Counted from the first letter of the stretch, positions 46,554 to 56,102 are shown. The stretch: DNA of 64,000 bases from Bacteroidota bacterium (GCA_013390605.1 JACAUB010000001.1:3553361-3617360), one strand, 5' to 3'. The notes: generated by a model from the letters alone, not told the origin. Translations and numbers: made by a program.

Positions 46554-49500
46554 TTAGAAAGTGATATTTGTTCCGATAGATATCTGACGCAATGTTGGAT
46601 AATTTGAATTTGCCCCAGCTTCAGGATCTAATCCCGGAAATTTGGTAATCGTTAACAAATTCTCAACTGATAAATAGACACGTACTCTTTCTGTAAAGAT
46701 TTTTCTTGCAATATTTTTTGGAAGCGTATATCCTAGAGAAAGATTCTTCAATTTTATATACGATGCATCATATAGATAGAAAGTGCTGGATTGTGTATTT
46801 TGTCCATCACCCTGATTTAGTTTTAATCGGGGATATTTTGCTGTAAGGTTATCAGGTGTACTTGTATTTGACAAAGTATTACCTGCATTATAATAATAAT
46901 GATCATCAGCTACCAATGAGCCAATAGCCCAACCGGTTCGCATATTCGTCATATCATACCCTGATTCAGCCCAATAGAGTTTAAACCCGGCATTACCAGC
47001 CCATACCATTCCTAAATCAAAGTTTTTCCAACTAACATTGATTTGAGAGCCAAAACTATATTTAGGATTGGATGAAGAATTCTGAAATTGATTATCATAT
47101 GAACTACCATAGATGCCATCATTATTTACATCCGCATAGATAAAGTCGCCATACCAGATTTTATTCTGACCAATTCCCTGATTAGGCATAAACTTATAAC
47201 CGGCAGTTGTCATAGCCTGTAGCCACTTCATATCGTCAGGAGTACGAATCATACCATCTTTAGGTCCACCATTAATGTTAACAGTACCATCTGCTTTAAA
47301 ATAGGTTGCATCGCCCTTGTAACGACTTAATAAAAAGTATTCATTAATTGCATGTCCTTCTATTACTCGAGTTGCTCCGCCACTTGAAACATTTCCTATA
47401 TTTGAGTAATAAACCGGAGCACCTGTTGCATCCTTACGCCATTCCTGCACTAATGTACCCTTATACTTTGTAACTTCATTGTTGTTATACCCTACGTTAA
47501 CTGCTACAGAGTAGTTCAGATCGCCTACTTTATCTTTCCATCTTACAGTAACATCAACACCTTTATTCGTTACTTCAGCAGTATTTTGTGTTGGAGCTGT
47601 TTTTAGTCCTAAGGTTAAATAAACAGGAGGAGTAGTTAAGATACCATTGGTCACTTTATTATATACATCAATTTCTGTACTTAATCTGCTATTTAGGAAT
47701 GATGCATCTAGACCGAAGTTTGTTACATCAGTCGATTCCCATTGTAAAAGGCTGTTAGCTATTTTTGTTTGAGCAAGACCAGCCATTTGCAATCCATTAA
47801 ATGAAACATTTACTTTTCCATATGTCGATTGATAATCATAATCACCCGATGCATTATTTCCAAGCTGTCCCCATGATGCTCTAAGCTTCAGATTCTGAAC
47901 AATGCCCAATGATTTAACAAAATCCTCTTCCGAAAGCCTCCATCCAGCAGAGAATGATGGGAAAACACCCCAACGACTATCGGGACTAAAACGAGAAGAA
48001 CCATCATAACGTAAGTTGGCTTCAAACAAATAACGATCTTTAAAGGCATAGTTTACACGACCAAACAAAGATTGCAACGCTCGGTCGGTAGCAGTACCAG
48101 TAACAGACAACATTGTAGTAGCAGTATTAGGTGTAAAAATACTTCCATCAATTAATCCCTTCTGGCTTGAGTCATGATTGTAGTCGCTATAGTAATACTC
48201 ATTATATCCAAGCAGCACACTAATGGTATGATTTTTCCCTATTTTGGTATCATAGTGCAATAAGTTCTCCAGTGTGTAACTACTATTGATATATGTATTA
48301 TAATAAGTAGTCATTAATGAAGGATCTGTAGCAGGAGAGATAACTGCACCGTTACTAAACTTAACCCTATATGCATCACTAGCATTTGTATAAGTATTAT
48401 TCTCGTTAATAAGCTTATTATAGTTGAAATTAAAATCCCATGAAAGGCCTTTCATAAAGGTAATTTTCGAATACACAGTAGTATTGAACCTTGACGACAT
48501 ATCAGAACCATAATTCTGGTTTAACATACCATAAAGATTATTTGCAGTTGCACTCTCTTCAGGAGCTTCAGGAGCACCAAGTACACCTTTGTATCTTCCG
48601 ATTAAACCTGGTGTAGTTTGTGAAAAATAGTTTAACATGTTACCATAGTTACCCATTTCTTTTGTTTGCATCCAACCAAATGTACGTGTACCTAAAGTTA
48701 ACCAACTATTTACATTTGCTTCTACGTTTGCCCTCAATGTATACCGTCTGGCACCTGTATTTTCAACCAATCCCGGATCATCAAGCATACCTGCCGATAA
48801 TAAAAAGGTTGTATTTTTCGTACCCCCATCAACTGTAACGGTATGATCCTGAACCAGGTTATTCTGATACATCTCCTTTTGCCAGTTTGTGTTTGGATAA
48901 GCCACCCAATTTGGAACACCACTGGCTGTTAAGCCATTTGGATCGAGACTTGCCTTTGTCCATGCATCTATTGTTGCCGGCGAAAATACTTCAGCAGTAG
49001 CAATATTACGTGCACTTTCATTGATCAACTTCATAAAACGAGTATAGTCATTTACGGTCGACAACAAATTACTTGGTTGAGCAACAGATAAGTGACCATT
49101 ATATGTAACTTTAATTCGTTCTTTATTTCCCTTTTTTGTTGTAACTAATATTACCCCATTTGCAGCTCTCGAACCATAAATAGATGCAGAAGCAGCATCT
49201 TTCAAAATTGATACTGATTCAATATCGTTAGGGTTTATAGCGTCTAAAGGAGCCTCCATCCCATCAACAATCACCAAAGGACTGCTGTTATTTAATGTTC
49301 CCTGTCCATGAATTAATATTGAAGCTCCATCGTCACCCGGTTTACCAACACCCTGGCGGATAGTAACTCCTGAACTTAATCCGGTTAATGCAGATGAAAC
49401 ATTTGTCACGGGACGAGATAACGCCTGATCAGCAAAAGAGACTGAAGAAACAGAACCTGTAAGATTTACTTTCTTTTGTGTACCATATCCAACTACGATT

Positions 49501-50159
49501 ACTTCATCAAGACTTTTGATATTTGAAATCATTGTAACGGCCATCGATGTTTTACCTGAAAGATTAATATCCTGACGATCATAACCCATAAAAGTAAAAC
49601 TAACGATTGCATTGGGATCGTTAACAGTAATACTAAACTTTCCCTGTCCATCTGTAATGGCACCTCTGGATGTTCCTTTAATTAAAACACTAACTCCCGG
49701 AAGAGATTCTCCTGTCTTTGCATCTGTTACAGATCCTGTAACAACAATTCCTTTTTTTTGTTGCTGGATACCTGATAGATCCTCATCACTAATCTGCTTT
49801 GGAGATAGCACAATTTGCCGATTAATGACAACATAATCGGTATTGGTATTTTTAAAAATATCGTGAAGTACATCCTTGATAGCCTTGTTATGCGCTAAAA
49901 TATCAACTTTACGATTTACATTAATTAACTTTTGATTATAGGCGAAATAATACTCGCTACTCTTTTCAATTTGATTGAGTACGTCCTCTACTTTAGCGTT
50001 TTTTAAATTAAGAGAAACTTTGCCTGTTTGAGAGTATGAGTTGAGCGCGAATATATTCATTATCCCTAGTATCATGAAGAACGAGGTTAATTTCATAATG
50101 AATAGTATTTTGTAAAAACAATGTTTATCAAACCAAGCATTCTTGGAATTTTTTTTCAT
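46554..50159 (-). CDS. SusC/RagA TonB-dependent transporter with STN domain (locus 1)
   Basis: 1201 aa. The signal-type segment MKLTSFFMILGIMNIFALNSYS begins at Met22. Next is an STN domain (about 48-110, SLNLKNAKVEDVLNQIEK), which passes a signal to FecR. A CarboxypepD_reg-like domain follows (VTDAKTGESLPGVSVLIKGT, about 145-220). The plug contains LDEVIVVGYGTQKKVNLTG and the C-terminal barrel ends SIGTNITF. It imports bound oligosaccharides with TonB energy. The fecR and sigma genes lie upstream, consistent with trans-envelope control. The gap to fecR holds a hairpin with a T-run on the opposite strand. Confidence 0.95.
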   Translation of the reverse strand: MKKNSKNAWFDKHCFYKILFIMKLTSFFMILGIMNIFALNSYSQTGKVSLNLKNAKVEDVLNQIEKSSEYYFAYNQKLINVNRKVDILAHNKAIKDVLHDIFKNTNTDYVVINRQIVLSPKQISDEDLSGIQQQKKGIVVTGSVTDAKTGESLPGVSVLIKGTSRGAITDGQGKFSITVNDPNAIVSFTFMGYDRQDINLSGKTSMAVTMISNIKSLDEVIVVGYGTQKKVNLTGSVSSVSFADQALSRPVTNVSSALTGLSSGVTIRQGVGKPGDDGASILIHGQGTLNNSSPLVIVDGMEAPLDAINPNDIESVSILKDAASASIYGSRAANGVILVTTKKGNKERIKVTYNGHLSVAQPSNLLSTVNDYTRFMKLINESARNIATAEVFSPATIDAWTKASLDPNGLTASGVPNWVAYPNTNWQKEMYQNNLVQDHTVTVDGGTKNTTFLLSAGMLDDPGLVENTGARRYTLRANVEANVNSWLTLGTRTFGWMQTKEMGNYGNMLNYFSQTTPGLIGRYKGVLGAPEAPEESATANNLYGMLNQNYGSDMSSRFNTTVYSKITFMKGLSWDFNFNYNKLINENNTYTNASDAYRVKFSNGAVISPATDPSLMTTYYNTYINSSYTLENLLHYDTKIGKNHTISVLLGYNEYYYSDYNHDSSQKGLIDGSIFTPNTATTMLSVTGTATDRALQSLFGRVNYAFKDRYLFEANLRYDGSSRFSPDSRWGVFPSFSAGWRLSEEDFVKSLGIVQNLKLRASWGQLGNNASGDYDYQSTYGKVNVSFNGLQMAGLAQTKIANSLLQWESTDVTNFGLDASFLNSRLSTEIDVYNKVTNGILTTPPVYLTLGLKTAPTQNTAEVTNKGVDVTVRWKDKVGDLNYSVAVNVGYNNNEVTKYKGTLVQEWRKDATGAPVYYSNIGNVSSGGATRVIEGHAINEYFLLSRYKGDATYFKADGTVNINGGPKDGMIRTPDDMKWLQAMTTAGYKFMPNQGIGQNKIWYGDFIYADVNNDGIYGSSYDNQFQNSSSNPKYSFGSQINVSWKNFDLGMVWAGNAGFKLYWAESGYDMTNMRTGWAIGSLVADDHYYYNAGNTLSNTSTPDNLTAKYPRLKLNQGDGQNTQSSTFYLYDASYIKLKNLSLGYTLPKNIARKIFTERVRVYLSVENLLTITKFPGLDPEAGANSNYPTLRQISIGTNITF

Positions 50160-50237
50160 AAATTTGTTGCATTAGTCAATGAATAAATAATTGAATTTCC
50201 GAAAAATTTGTTACAAGCTTTGTTGACTAGTAATCTG

Positions 50238-50275
50238 AGAGGGAAATGTGTTAGCGCACATTTCCTCTTTTTTTT
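50238..50275 (+). terminator. Opposite-strand terminator-like hairpin between fecR and susC (locus 1)
   Basis: AGAGGGAAATGTG (50238-50250) pairs with CACATTTCCTCT (50257-50268), with one bulged G and a 6-base loop, then T8. The T-run is on the + strand, opposite to susC and fecR, and no + strand gene ends here. A similar element is at 59545-59582. Confidence 0.6.
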
Positions 50276-50346
50276 CTGTCTCTTGATTTTTAAATTGTAC
50301 TTCCTTCCTGCATAGGCATTTACATTTTTAGATTAATATTCTTTTT

Positions 50347-51414
50347 TTATTTTCGTTTTGGAAAAATGAGAATCTCTTGTCTTGGTATAGTTCCATCCGG
50401 CAAATCAGCATTTCTCTTCATCATTTTAAAGTCCATTGGAGACGATGCTTTTAAAATTTCAAGAATCTCGCTAAGCGATTCATTCTGAAAAGTAATATGA
50501 TAGCGATATTCCAGCAACTTCTTATCGGTACACTGAAAATGAATATTATGAAACTCTCCAATCCGATTTAAAACATCACTTAAAGGATCATTTCTGAAAA
50601 GCAATTTCCCATCACGCCATGCAATATATTTATACAGATCGCCCTCCACAATTTCACTCTGTTGTGTTGTAATGTCATAATCCAGATGTTGATAAGGTTT
50701 CAAATTTGAAATAATTGTATTATCAGTTGTTCCTGCTTTTGAAACAGCAACTTTACCCGATAATAGAGACACTTCCGTCTGTTTTTGATCCAGAAAAGCT
50801 CTAACATTAAATTTTGTACCGGTAGCTTTTACTGCTAGTGATTTAGTATAGACAACAAAAGGTTTAGACTTATCAGATTCAACCTCAAAATAAGCCTCAC
50901 CTTTTAGTAAAACCGAACGTTGATTACTGGTAAATTTTTCAGGATACTTTAAGCTACTACCTGCATTTAGCCAAACTTTTGTTCCATCTTCCAGGTTGAA
51001 TGCCAGTCGTGTACCATTAGATGTAAAGACCTCTTTATAAGCTATATGCTCTTTTTCTTTCGCAGTACTATTAAATTTTTGCCAAAACAGGCCACCCAAT
51101 ATCAAAGGAATAATCAAAATGGCAGCAGCTGTTTGAAAATATCTCCAAAAACGAATCATTGTAGATTTTCTAGAAATCTGATTCATCACATCATCTAAAG
51201 CATCAGTGGTAGAGATATCTGAAGGATCGATACTTTTGTCCATTGAATGCCATATATTCTTCACCTTCATAAAATAATCCCAGTTTGAAGATGAATCTTT
51301 TATCCATGCTTCAAGCTCAGCTATTTCTTCTGCAGTTGCATTATCTCCAAGATATTTTGCAATTAAACGAAGCGCCTCTTCTTGTTCGAGATTATTCATA
51401 ATATCATTTTTCAT
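50347..51414 (-). CDS. FecR-family anti-sigma regulator (locus 1)
   Basis: 355 aa. An N-terminal cytoplasmic anti-sigma part (EEALRLIAKYLGDNATAEEIAELEAWI) is followed by one membrane helix (AAAILIIPLILGGLFW, about residues 92-107). The periplasmic FecR domain shows TRLAFNLEDGTKVWLNAGSSLKYPE, GEAYFEVESDKSKPFVV and KATGTKFNVRAF. The C-terminal STN-like part (LSDVLNRIGEFHNIHF) probably pairs with the SusC STN domain. It holds the partner sigma factor inactive until the transporter binds its glycan. Confidence 0.93.
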   Translation of the reverse strand: MKNDIMNNLEQEEALRLIAKYLGDNATAEEIAELEAWIKDSSSNWDYFMKVKNIWHSMDKSIDPSDISTTDALDDVMNQISRKSTMIRFWRYFQTAAAILIIPLILGGLFWQKFNSTAKEKEHIAYKEVFTSNGTRLAFNLEDGTKVWLNAGSSLKYPEKFTSNQRSVLLKGEAYFEVESDKSKPFVVYTKSLAVKATGTKFNVRAFLDQKQTEVSLLSGKVAVSKAGTTDNTIISNLKPYQHLDYDITTQQSEIVEGDLYKYIAWRDGKLLFRNDPLSDVLNRIGEFHNIHFQCTDKKLLEYRYHITFQNESLSEILEILKASSPMDFKMMKRNADLPDGTIPRQEILIFPKRK

Positions 51415-51718
51415 GACAACAACGTTTTAGAAATTAAATACCACATTCAAAAAATTAAAAAAAATATTTATTAACAAGTAGTTCTCCTTATATCTTGCGA
51501 AATTGACATAAAGTATTCCGCTATTCCAATCAGAATCAGATCTTTTTATCGATCACAAGAAATCGTCAAAAGGGTCTAATGCGTTATTCCGAGTATAAAA
51601 GAGAGGCTTTTTATAATACTTCCGTTTATTTAAGGAGATTTCTCGCTAATGTTTGGGATGAAGTGGGCTGATATGAGATGAAACATAGGATGCGTTCTAT
51701 CAAAAACAGAATATTTAT
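51415..51718. other. Gap between sigma and fecR of locus 1
   Basis: 304 bp, AT-rich, no gene. Sigma and fecR genes in such loci are usually closer. I see no -7 box of the housekeeping type here. Confidence 0.4.
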
Positions 51719-52312
51719 TCACCACAATAAATGTGATAAAAGCATCAAAAAAGTGATCAAATAATCTTTCAATTCGTCTCTTAAGATTTGCAATACTTTT
51801 CCTATACGTACCTCTACTGTACGATTAGAAACCTGCATTTTTTCAGCGATCTCTCTATATTTCAAACCATCATACCGATTCAATTTGAAAGGTTCTGCAA
51901 TCTCGTCAGGTATTTTATCAAGTGCCTTTTTTACAATTTTCTCTATTTCTGATCGCAGAATATAATTTTCAGTATCACATTCCAGCAAAGGTGAACTATT
52001 TAGCACGGAATCGTGATGAGAATGTATAACTTTTGCATGCCGTAGCCAATCCAGACATCTATTTTGGATTAACTTTAATAAAAATGACTTTAACGTTGTA
52101 GTAACGGTTATAATTTCACGATCTTCCCATAACTTCAAAAAAACATCCTGGACAATTTCTTCTGATGAATCTAAATCTTTAAGAAAAGTAGTTGCAAACA
52201 TCACTAAATCAGAATAATATGCAGTAAACAGAGAACTAAAAGCGCTTTTATCACCCCCCTTTAATTTTTCAACTAGAATTCTTTCAAATGAAAAGGTATC
52301 CATTTCCCACAA
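51719..52312 (-). CDS. ECF RNA polymerase sigma-70 factor (locus 1)
   Basis: 197 aa. Region 2 (FSSLFTAYYSDLVMFATTFLKD, then VQDVFLKLWEDRE) and region 4 (LKYREIAEKMQVSNRTVEVRIGKVLQIL) are typical of the Bacteroidota ECF expansion family. It is expected to direct transcription of the adjacent susCD genes when released by FecR. An ATG 3 codons in (52303) is an alternative start. A -7 box (52325-52332) lies 13 bp upstream. Confidence 0.95.
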   Translation of the reverse strand: MWEMDTFSFERILVEKLKGGDKSAFSSLFTAYYSDLVMFATTFLKDLDSSEEIVQDVFLKLWEDREIITVTTTLKSFLLKLIQNRCLDWLRHAKVIHSHHDSVLNSSPLLECDTENYILRSEIEKIVKKALDKIPDEIAEPFKLNRYDGLKYREIAEKMQVSNRTVEVRIGKVLQILRDELKDYLITFLMLLSHLLW

Positions 52313-52324
52313 TTATTACAGCGA

Positions 52325-52332
52325 CAAACTTA
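52325..52332 (-). promoter_or_regulatory. -7 box (TAAGTTTG) for the locus 1 sigma gene
   Basis: Matches TAnnTTTG on the minus strand, 13 bp upstream of the ATG at 52312. A housekeeping promoter for the regulator is expected. Confidence 0.45.
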
Positions 52333-52696
52333 AAGAAAATAAAAGATAAAAAAACATTTAAACAAAAAAACAATTTCTGCTATGGCACATAACAGATTGT
52401 TTCGCATTACTTTGAAAACCGAATATTCAAGATAAATCGTTTCAATGTCACCCATACAATTTGCCGATACCTATGGGTTTCTCCATAGTATCTCCATACT
52501 TTGTCCATAGTTCCTCCATACTTAGTCCATACTTATAGAGTATGGAGATACTATGGAGAAACTATCTACAAAACATGGAAGAAGCTTTGACAAAAGAGTA
52601 AATTTACCCGAATCATATCATCCGTTTATACTTTATTTAGAAACGATAAATAAGAAAATGATGAAATAGTTACGTTTTGATTGAGTAAATTATTCA
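52333..52696. other. Intergenic region between sigma and the GH43 gene
   Basis: Contains the 11-bp array at 52477-52562 and otherwise only AT-rich sequence. No gene or RNA recognised. Confidence 0.45.
52477..52562. repeat. 11-bp periodic array forming a 24-bp perfect stem (array 2)
   Basis: Five direct 11-bp units run from 52481 to 52535: CTCCATAGTAT, CTCCATACTTT, GTCCATAGTTC, CTCCATACTTA, GTCCATACTTA. They are followed by inverted units complementary to the first two. As a result 52477-52500 and 52539-52562 are perfect 24-bp inverted arms around a 38-base loop. No U-run follows on either strand, so it is not an ordinary terminator. It has the same layout as the array at 1801-1876, with different unit sequence. 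Confidence 0.85.
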
Positions 52697-54283
52697 TCAG
52701 GGATTCAGCTTTTGAGAATCTGTATTTAAGTGAAACCAATTGAAGTCAACATATCCATCGACACCTGTATCTTTCGTACTGTAATTAAAAAGGGCGAATC
52801 GATTGGCTGTCCAGTCTAAACCTAAATCCATCTTTAGTTCATTACCGATTAGCTTGAACTGTTTGCCATCCGTACTATATGAAAACAATGCTTTAAATCC
52901 AATATGATTACATGTTGCCTTAAACCAGATCTTATTACTTTTGAGTTCTTTCTCAATAGTGTCAATTATCTTATTGTTATTAACCATTACTATTTTCCTG
53001 ATCTTACCCTCTTGTATAACAGCAACATATGCATAGGGTGACTGAAAGACACCAAATCCAGCAATGTTTCCATCTTTTAAGCCACGAACATCTATTTCAA
53101 CAGTACCTTCTGAAGCAGGACCCTGCACACGCTGAGTTAACGTGTTACGCGCGTTCATCAAATCACTTGCCTTACTGGCTTTTAATCTCATATAACCGGA
53201 ATGTTCTGTGAGTGACCATTTTTCGGAATCCGGGTTATGATTCCATTGCCATTGTAAACCAAGGTTCGCAGCACTAAATTCATCAGATGTAGCCGGCACT
53301 TCGATAGGATATGTATTCCCAACATTAGGCTTCTGAAAGGTGACTACACCTTTTCCATCTTTTCCAAGCATAGGCCATCCATCAACCCACGAAACCGGTT
53401 CAAGATGTGGCACACGACCAATCGGACCACGATCCTGCATGATGATAAACCACCAGTCGCCATTTTTTAGTTGTACCATGCCCCCTTGATGCAAGCCATT
53501 GCCGGGGTAAGAGCTATCATCATTGATAACGACTTTTGATTCATACGGACCATAAATATTGTTTGATCGTAAACAAACCTGTCGACCTTGCGTACCACCG
53601 GCTGCACCTAGAATGTAATACTTACCGTTTATTTTATAGAAGTGTGAACCTTCCTGATGTGTTTTCTCAATGATTTTCACACTCGGTCCCTTGACTGAAA
53701 GCGCATCAGCATTAAGTTCTGTTACATAAAGTGTTGATTGACCATGTACCACATAAATCTTACCATCATCATCAAAAAGGAGTCCCGGATCATAAAGATA
53801 TTCCGGAAAGATCGTCCGGGTCCAGGGACCTTTCACATCTTTGGCCGTACACATAGTGAAATGGCCTTTAGGAATCCCTAACCCGTATGGTGTACAGAAG
53901 CCAACATAAAACAAGCCGTTATGATAACGCATTGTAGCTGCCCAAGAGCCATTTAAATATAACGTTCCGCCCTTCATATCATAGCGGGGATCTTCATTAT
54001 AACGCTGAATAGCATAGCCGGCCATCGTCCAGTTGACTAAATCTTTTGACTTGGCTATAGGACATCCTGGAACATAGTGCATACTGGTCGAGATGAAATA
54101 GAATTCATCGCCTACCCGAATGACATCAGGATCTGGCCAGTCACCCCACATGAGAGGATTTGTAAAGGTTCCATTGCCATTATCAGGTGTCCAGACCCTG
54201 GTATTATCTTGTTTAATATTGTGTTGGGCGAATAACCCGATGCAGGAAAGAAGTAAAAAAACAAAACAGCTGACCCTTTTCAT
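52697..54283 (-). CDS. GH43-family glycosidase (beta-xylosidase/arabinofuranosidase type)
   Basis: 528 aa with signal peptide MKRVSCFVFLLLSCIGLFA. The five-bladed propeller of GH43 shows the catalytic base Asp in WPDPDVIRVGDEFYF, a second Asp in LYDPGLLFDDDG, and the acid Glu in HQEGSHFYKINGKYY. From about residue 340 a C-terminal beta-sandwich follows (LGLQWQWNHNPDSEKWSL), as in the subfamilies that bind arabinoxylan. Activity is probably on arabinose or xylose side chains. It lies downstream of the locus 2 susD, separated by a terminator, and has its own -7 box at 54359-54366. Confidence 0.92.
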   Translation of the reverse strand: MKRVSCFVFLLLSCIGLFAQHNIKQDNTRVWTPDNGNGTFTNPLMWGDWPDPDVIRVGDEFYFISTSMHYVPGCPIAKSKDLVNWTMAGYAIQRYNEDPRYDMKGGTLYLNGSWAATMRYHNGLFYVGFCTPYGLGIPKGHFTMCTAKDVKGPWTRTIFPEYLYDPGLLFDDDGKIYVVHGQSTLYVTELNADALSVKGPSVKIIEKTHQEGSHFYKINGKYYILGAAGGTQGRQVCLRSNNIYGPYESKVVINDDSSYPGNGLHQGGMVQLKNGDWWFIIMQDRGPIGRVPHLEPVSWVDGWPMLGKDGKGVVTFQKPNVGNTYPIEVPATSDEFSAANLGLQWQWNHNPDSEKWSLTEHSGYMRLKASKASDLMNARNTLTQRVQGPASEGTVEIDVRGLKDGNIAGFGVFQSPYAYVAVIQEGKIRKIVMVNNNKIIDTIEKELKSNKIWFKATCNHIGFKALFSYSTDGKQFKLIGNELKMDLGLDWTANRFALFNYSTKDTGVDGYVDFNWFHLNTDSQKLNP

Positions 54284-54322
54284 ATATTTTTGATTTCGTG
54301 TGTCTGATATATTTTTGATTTC
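54282..54322. repeat. 16-bp direct repeat at the start of the GH43 gene
   Basis: ATATATTTTTGATTTC occurs at 54282-54297 and again at 54307-54322, 25 bp apart. The first copy overlaps the ATG of the GH43 gene. Function unknown; it could be an operator or translation element. Confidence 0.5.
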
Positions 54323-54358
54323 AGAATCTTTATTGATTTAATGATAAGAGCATTTGAT

Positions 54359-54366
54359 CAAAGGTA
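54359..54366 (-). promoter_or_regulatory. -7 box (TACCTTTG) for the GH43 gene
   Basis: Matches TAnnTTTG on the minus strand, 76 bp before the ATG at 54283. Confidence 0.45.
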
Positions 54367-54421
54367 AATTATTAACCATGATCTTAATACTAATAATCAT
54401 CGCCAGATAATTATTTGAATA

Positions 54422-54462
54422 AAAAGAGGGTGTTTCAAAATATTGAGACACCCTCTTTTATT
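54422..54462 (-). terminator. Terminator after susD of locus 2
   Basis: AAAAGAGGGTGTTTCA pairs with TGAGACACCCTCTTTT with one G-T wobble. A-rich and T-rich sides make it work on both strands. It is close kin of the hairpin at 12821-12858. Confidence 0.75.
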
Positions 54463-54505
54463 TTCAATAAACAATCACCAATAGTTTATTGGGCTGATTG
54501 ATTTT

Positions 54506-56089
54506 TTAGTAACCGGGATTTTGTTTAAGATTACTATTTATATCAATCTGTTTTTGAGGAATAGGCCAAAGATAATTATTGGCTTTAAAATCACGCGTTT
54601 CAACAATAATTGGAGTTGCAGTTGGGGAAAAAATCATTTGGCCGGTAGCCTGATCAATAGAACCTGCATTTAAAGAGCCTAGAGCCTCTCCTTTCATTAC
54701 CTGTTCACCAATTTTCCAACGTTGAATATCAAACCAACGCAATCCTTCCATTCCAAATTCAACACGACGTTCTCTACGAATGAGATTACGCAATGTTGTC
54801 TGATCATTGTAAACACTACGATCAACAGCTGGCATTCCGGCACGCAGACGAACTTTATCAATAGCAGTATAAACTGAGTTATCAATTTGCCCAAGCTCAA
54901 TTTTAGCCTCAGCATACGATAACAGAACTTCGGCATAACGAATCACAATTATGTTCATCCCTGTATTCCATACATCACTATAATCACTAAGGTTCCAGAT
55001 ATACTTTCTGACATTGTAACCTGTTCTGGCTCCGCCATATTGATCATAAAAATCAGCAGAATTTTTATCTAGCGGATTCATGTTCGAACCATCATACAGA
55101 GCAGCACCCGGATACCAGATAGTAGTATAAAAACGAGGATCACGATTTGAATATGGTTTTAAAGCATTGTAACCTGAACCGGCTTCGGTGATAGTCTTTC
55201 CATTTTTCATTTCAAAAGCATCGACTAAACTCTGTAACGGATCAATAGAGCTCCAACCACCTTGTGAAGCAGGAACCATTACACCAAGAACCCAATTACT
55301 GTAATCATTTTCCTTATATTGTACATCAAGGATAACTTCTTGATTATTTTCATTCTGAATACGAAAGAGATCAGTATATGAAGGGAAAAGATCGTACTGC
55401 CCTAATGCAGAAATAGCATTACAGGTGCTTACACATTCTGTATACTTCTTCTCATAAAGTTCGATTCGTGCCTTTAAAGCAAGTGCAGCACCTTTAGTGA
55501 TACGGCCTTGATCTGCAGCATTATCATATTTAGCAGGCAAATCTGCAGCAACTGCAGCAAGTTCATCAAGAACAAATTTCACAACATCAGCCTTTGGTGT
55601 TCTGGTTACTTTATTTGCTTCTTCAATAGTCAGCTCTTTAGTAAACAAAGGAACATCACCATAAACTTGTTCCATTATAAAATACTGATAAGCACGAATA
55701 AATCGAGCCTGCCCTTTTGATAATTTTATCTTATCAGCACTGATAGGTGCTTTGTCAACATTTGCAATGAAATAATTACATTTACGAACAGTTGAAAAAC
55801 TCCATCTGCTTGTACCAGGGTCTGCAGCAGTAAGTAGCCCGTTTCCTAGTACCTGAAAACCCTCCCATGGGAAAGGACCATAAGCATTGTCTGATGCGCA
55901 ATCCATATACACAATATTGTCACCAATTTCCCATCCATTATATAGGCCATTCAGTGCAGCAGTAACCTCTTTTTCAGAAGTCCAGAAGGTTGAACTCGAC
56001 AATTGATCAAGTGGTGACCTGTCAAGAAAATCCTTATTACAAGAAGCAAACGTAATTGCTAAAAGGAAAAATATAAATACTTTTTTCAT
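54506..56089 (-). CDS. SusD/RagB outer-membrane glycan-binding lipoprotein (locus 2)
   Basis: 527 aa. Lipoprotein signal ending TFASC (Cys about residue 17). SusD motifs include FLDRSPLDQLSSSTFWTSEKEV, ALNGLYNGWE, KGQARFIRAYQYFIMEQVYGDVP and the C-terminal WFDIQRWKIGEQVM and LWPIPQKQID. It works with the SusC whose gene ends 13 bp upstream. It differs from the locus 1 SusD, so the two loci probably take different glycans. Confidence 0.95.
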   Translation of the reverse strand: MKKVFIFFLLAITFASCNKDFLDRSPLDQLSSSTFWTSEKEVTAALNGLYNGWEIGDNIVYMDCASDNAYGPFPWEGFQVLGNGLLTAADPGTSRWSFSTVRKCNYFIANVDKAPISADKIKLSKGQARFIRAYQYFIMEQVYGDVPLFTKELTIEEANKVTRTPKADVVKFVLDELAAVAADLPAKYDNAADQGRITKGAALALKARIELYEKKYTECVSTCNAISALGQYDLFPSYTDLFRIQNENNQEVILDVQYKENDYSNWVLGVMVPASQGGWSSIDPLQSLVDAFEMKNGKTITEAGSGYNALKPYSNRDPRFYTTIWYPGAALYDGSNMNPLDKNSADFYDQYGGARTGYNVRKYIWNLSDYSDVWNTGMNIIVIRYAEVLLSYAEAKIELGQIDNSVYTAIDKVRLRAGMPAVDRSVYNDQTTLRNLIRRERRVEFGMEGLRWFDIQRWKIGEQVMKGEALGSLNAGSIDQATGQMIFSPTATPIIVETRDFKANNYLWPIPQKQIDINSNLKQNPGY

Positions 56090-56102
56090 AATACGTCAGG
56101 AA

